DNA of 5,587 bases from positions 1 to 5,587 of the forward strand of contig JAEYRQ010000230.1 of assembly GCA_023435545.1 (NCBI GenBank), in the 5' to 3' direction. Position numbers and translations under genes: made by a program. Numbering within the stretch: position 1 is the stretch's first letter; the number at the start of each line of letters is the position of its first letter. Shown here one piece after another: positions 5,059 through 5,587 of the stretch. The notes beneath the pieces were generated by a model, which searched no databases, was not told the origin of the DNA, and saw only the letters and a program-made list of their open reading frames with translations. This stretch comes from Pseudomonadota bacterium (lineage in GTDB: Bacteria > Pseudomonadota > Alphaproteobacteria > Rhizobiales > Tepidamorphaceae).

Positions 5059-5587
5059 ATGCAACATACCATGAGGGCCGCCGTGCTGACCAAGTTCGGG
5101 GGGAGTGATGCGTTCGAGATGAGAGATGTCCCCGTACCTTCGGTTGGATCTCGGGACGTGCGTGTCCGGATTCATGCGACAGCCGTGAATCCGCTAGACT
5201 ACCAGATCAGGCGAGGCGACTATGCCGACTACGTTCCGCTCCCTGCGATCACGGGCCATGACATCTCCGGCGTCATCGAAGAAGTCGGAGACGGCGTGAG
5301 CGAGTTTGCGGTCGGAGACGAGGTCTACTACACGCCTCGCATCTTCGGCCCGCAAGGCTCCTACGCCGAGCAGCACGTCGCCAACGTCGATCTAGTTGCA
5401 CGGAAGCCGAAGAACCTCAGCCATCAGGAAGCTGCAAGCGTTACTCTGGTCGGTGGGACCGTTTGGGAAGCCTTCGAAACGCGGGCGCAGCTGCGAGCGG
5501 GAGAGACGATCCTGATTCATGGGGGCGCAGGAGGGGTGGGCACCATCGCGATTCAGGTTGCCAAGGCAATGGGGGCCCAGGTCTTCA
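5059..5587 (+). CDS. MDR-superfamily NADPH:quinone oxidoreductase-like alcohol dehydrogenase, 3' end outside window
   Basis: The first 176 codons are visible, about half of a usual 320-340-residue enzyme. AGAAAGG (5046-5052) precedes ATG 5059 by six bases. An in-frame ATG at 5071 is the alternative and matches the common [10 protein letters not shown] opening. Domain order is the GroES-like N-terminal domain (about 6-140) with [14 protein letters not shown] (42-55), [16 protein letters not shown] (62-77) and [12 protein letters not shown] (83-94), then the Rossmann domain starting at about 147 with [23 protein letters not shown] (151-173). The AGGVG motif binds NADPH. GHD instead of the GHE zinc site, and no cysteine cluster in the visible part, point to the zinc-free quinone oxidoreductase branch. 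The likely role is reduction of quinones or enals. It is the fourth enzyme of the run. Confidence 0.93.
   Translation, partial: MQHTMRAAVLTKFGGSDAFEMRDVPVPSVGSRDVRVRIHATAVNPLDYQIRRGDYADYVPLPAITGHDISGVIEEVGDGVSEFAVGDEVYYTPRIFGPQGSYAEQHVANVDLVARKPKNLSHQEAASVTLVGGTVWEAFETRAQLRAGETILIHGGAGGVGTIAIQVAKAMGAQVF

Noticed and set aside
5101..5108. GGGAGTGA, identical to the last 8 bases of guaA (832-839), as a possible second att site
   Set aside because: Eight bases are too few in GC-rich DNA, and the match lies inside the conserved N-terminus of the quinone oxidoreductase gene with no integrase nearby.

Overview
The window reads as chromosomal DNA from a GC-rich alphaproteobacterium, probably of the Hyphomicrobiales (Rhizobiales) type. 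This rests on the guaA protein, the strong G/C preference at third codon positions, and the kinds of enzymes present. The species cannot be fixed from the sequence alone. All recognisable genes lie on the + strand.

Layout. (1) Positions 1-839 hold the 3' half of guaA (GMP synthase), a housekeeping gene with very GC-rich codons. (2) Positions 895-1575 encode a PuuR-like XRE/cupin regulator with less GC-rich codons and an unclear, non-ATG start. (3) Positions 1576-2394 hold no intact gene. They contain two inverted repeats (the larger at 1903-1948), the first copy of a short dispersed repeat (2201-2241), and a frameshifted, truncated remnant of a luciferase-like flavin monooxygenase gene (about 2270-2382). 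(4) Positions 2395-5587 hold a co-directional run of redox and detoxification-type enzymes: a DJ-1/PfpI protein, a DUF1330-like remnant, an atypical SDR (NAD(P)-binding) protein, an alpha/beta hydrolase with an aspartate nucleophile, and the first half of a quinone-oxidoreductase-like MDR enzyme that runs off the window. The second copy of the dispersed repeat (4961-5001) is the coding sequence for the hydrolase's extra C-terminal tail.

Interpretation. The region downstream of guaA looks like an accessory mosaic: a single-domain regulator, eroded gene fragments and short repeats sit between small enzymes with similar roles. The 3' end of guaA is a known integration hotspot for genomic islands, but no integrase or convincing second att site is visible here. 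The four intact or partial enzymes fit handling of reactive electrophiles such as aldehydes, quinones and epoxide- or halogen-type substrates. The XRE/cupin protein could be their regulator, but the 820-base gap makes that only a hypothesis. I see no wholly new system. The most informative signals are the repeat pair, the two gene remnants and the strong hairpin.
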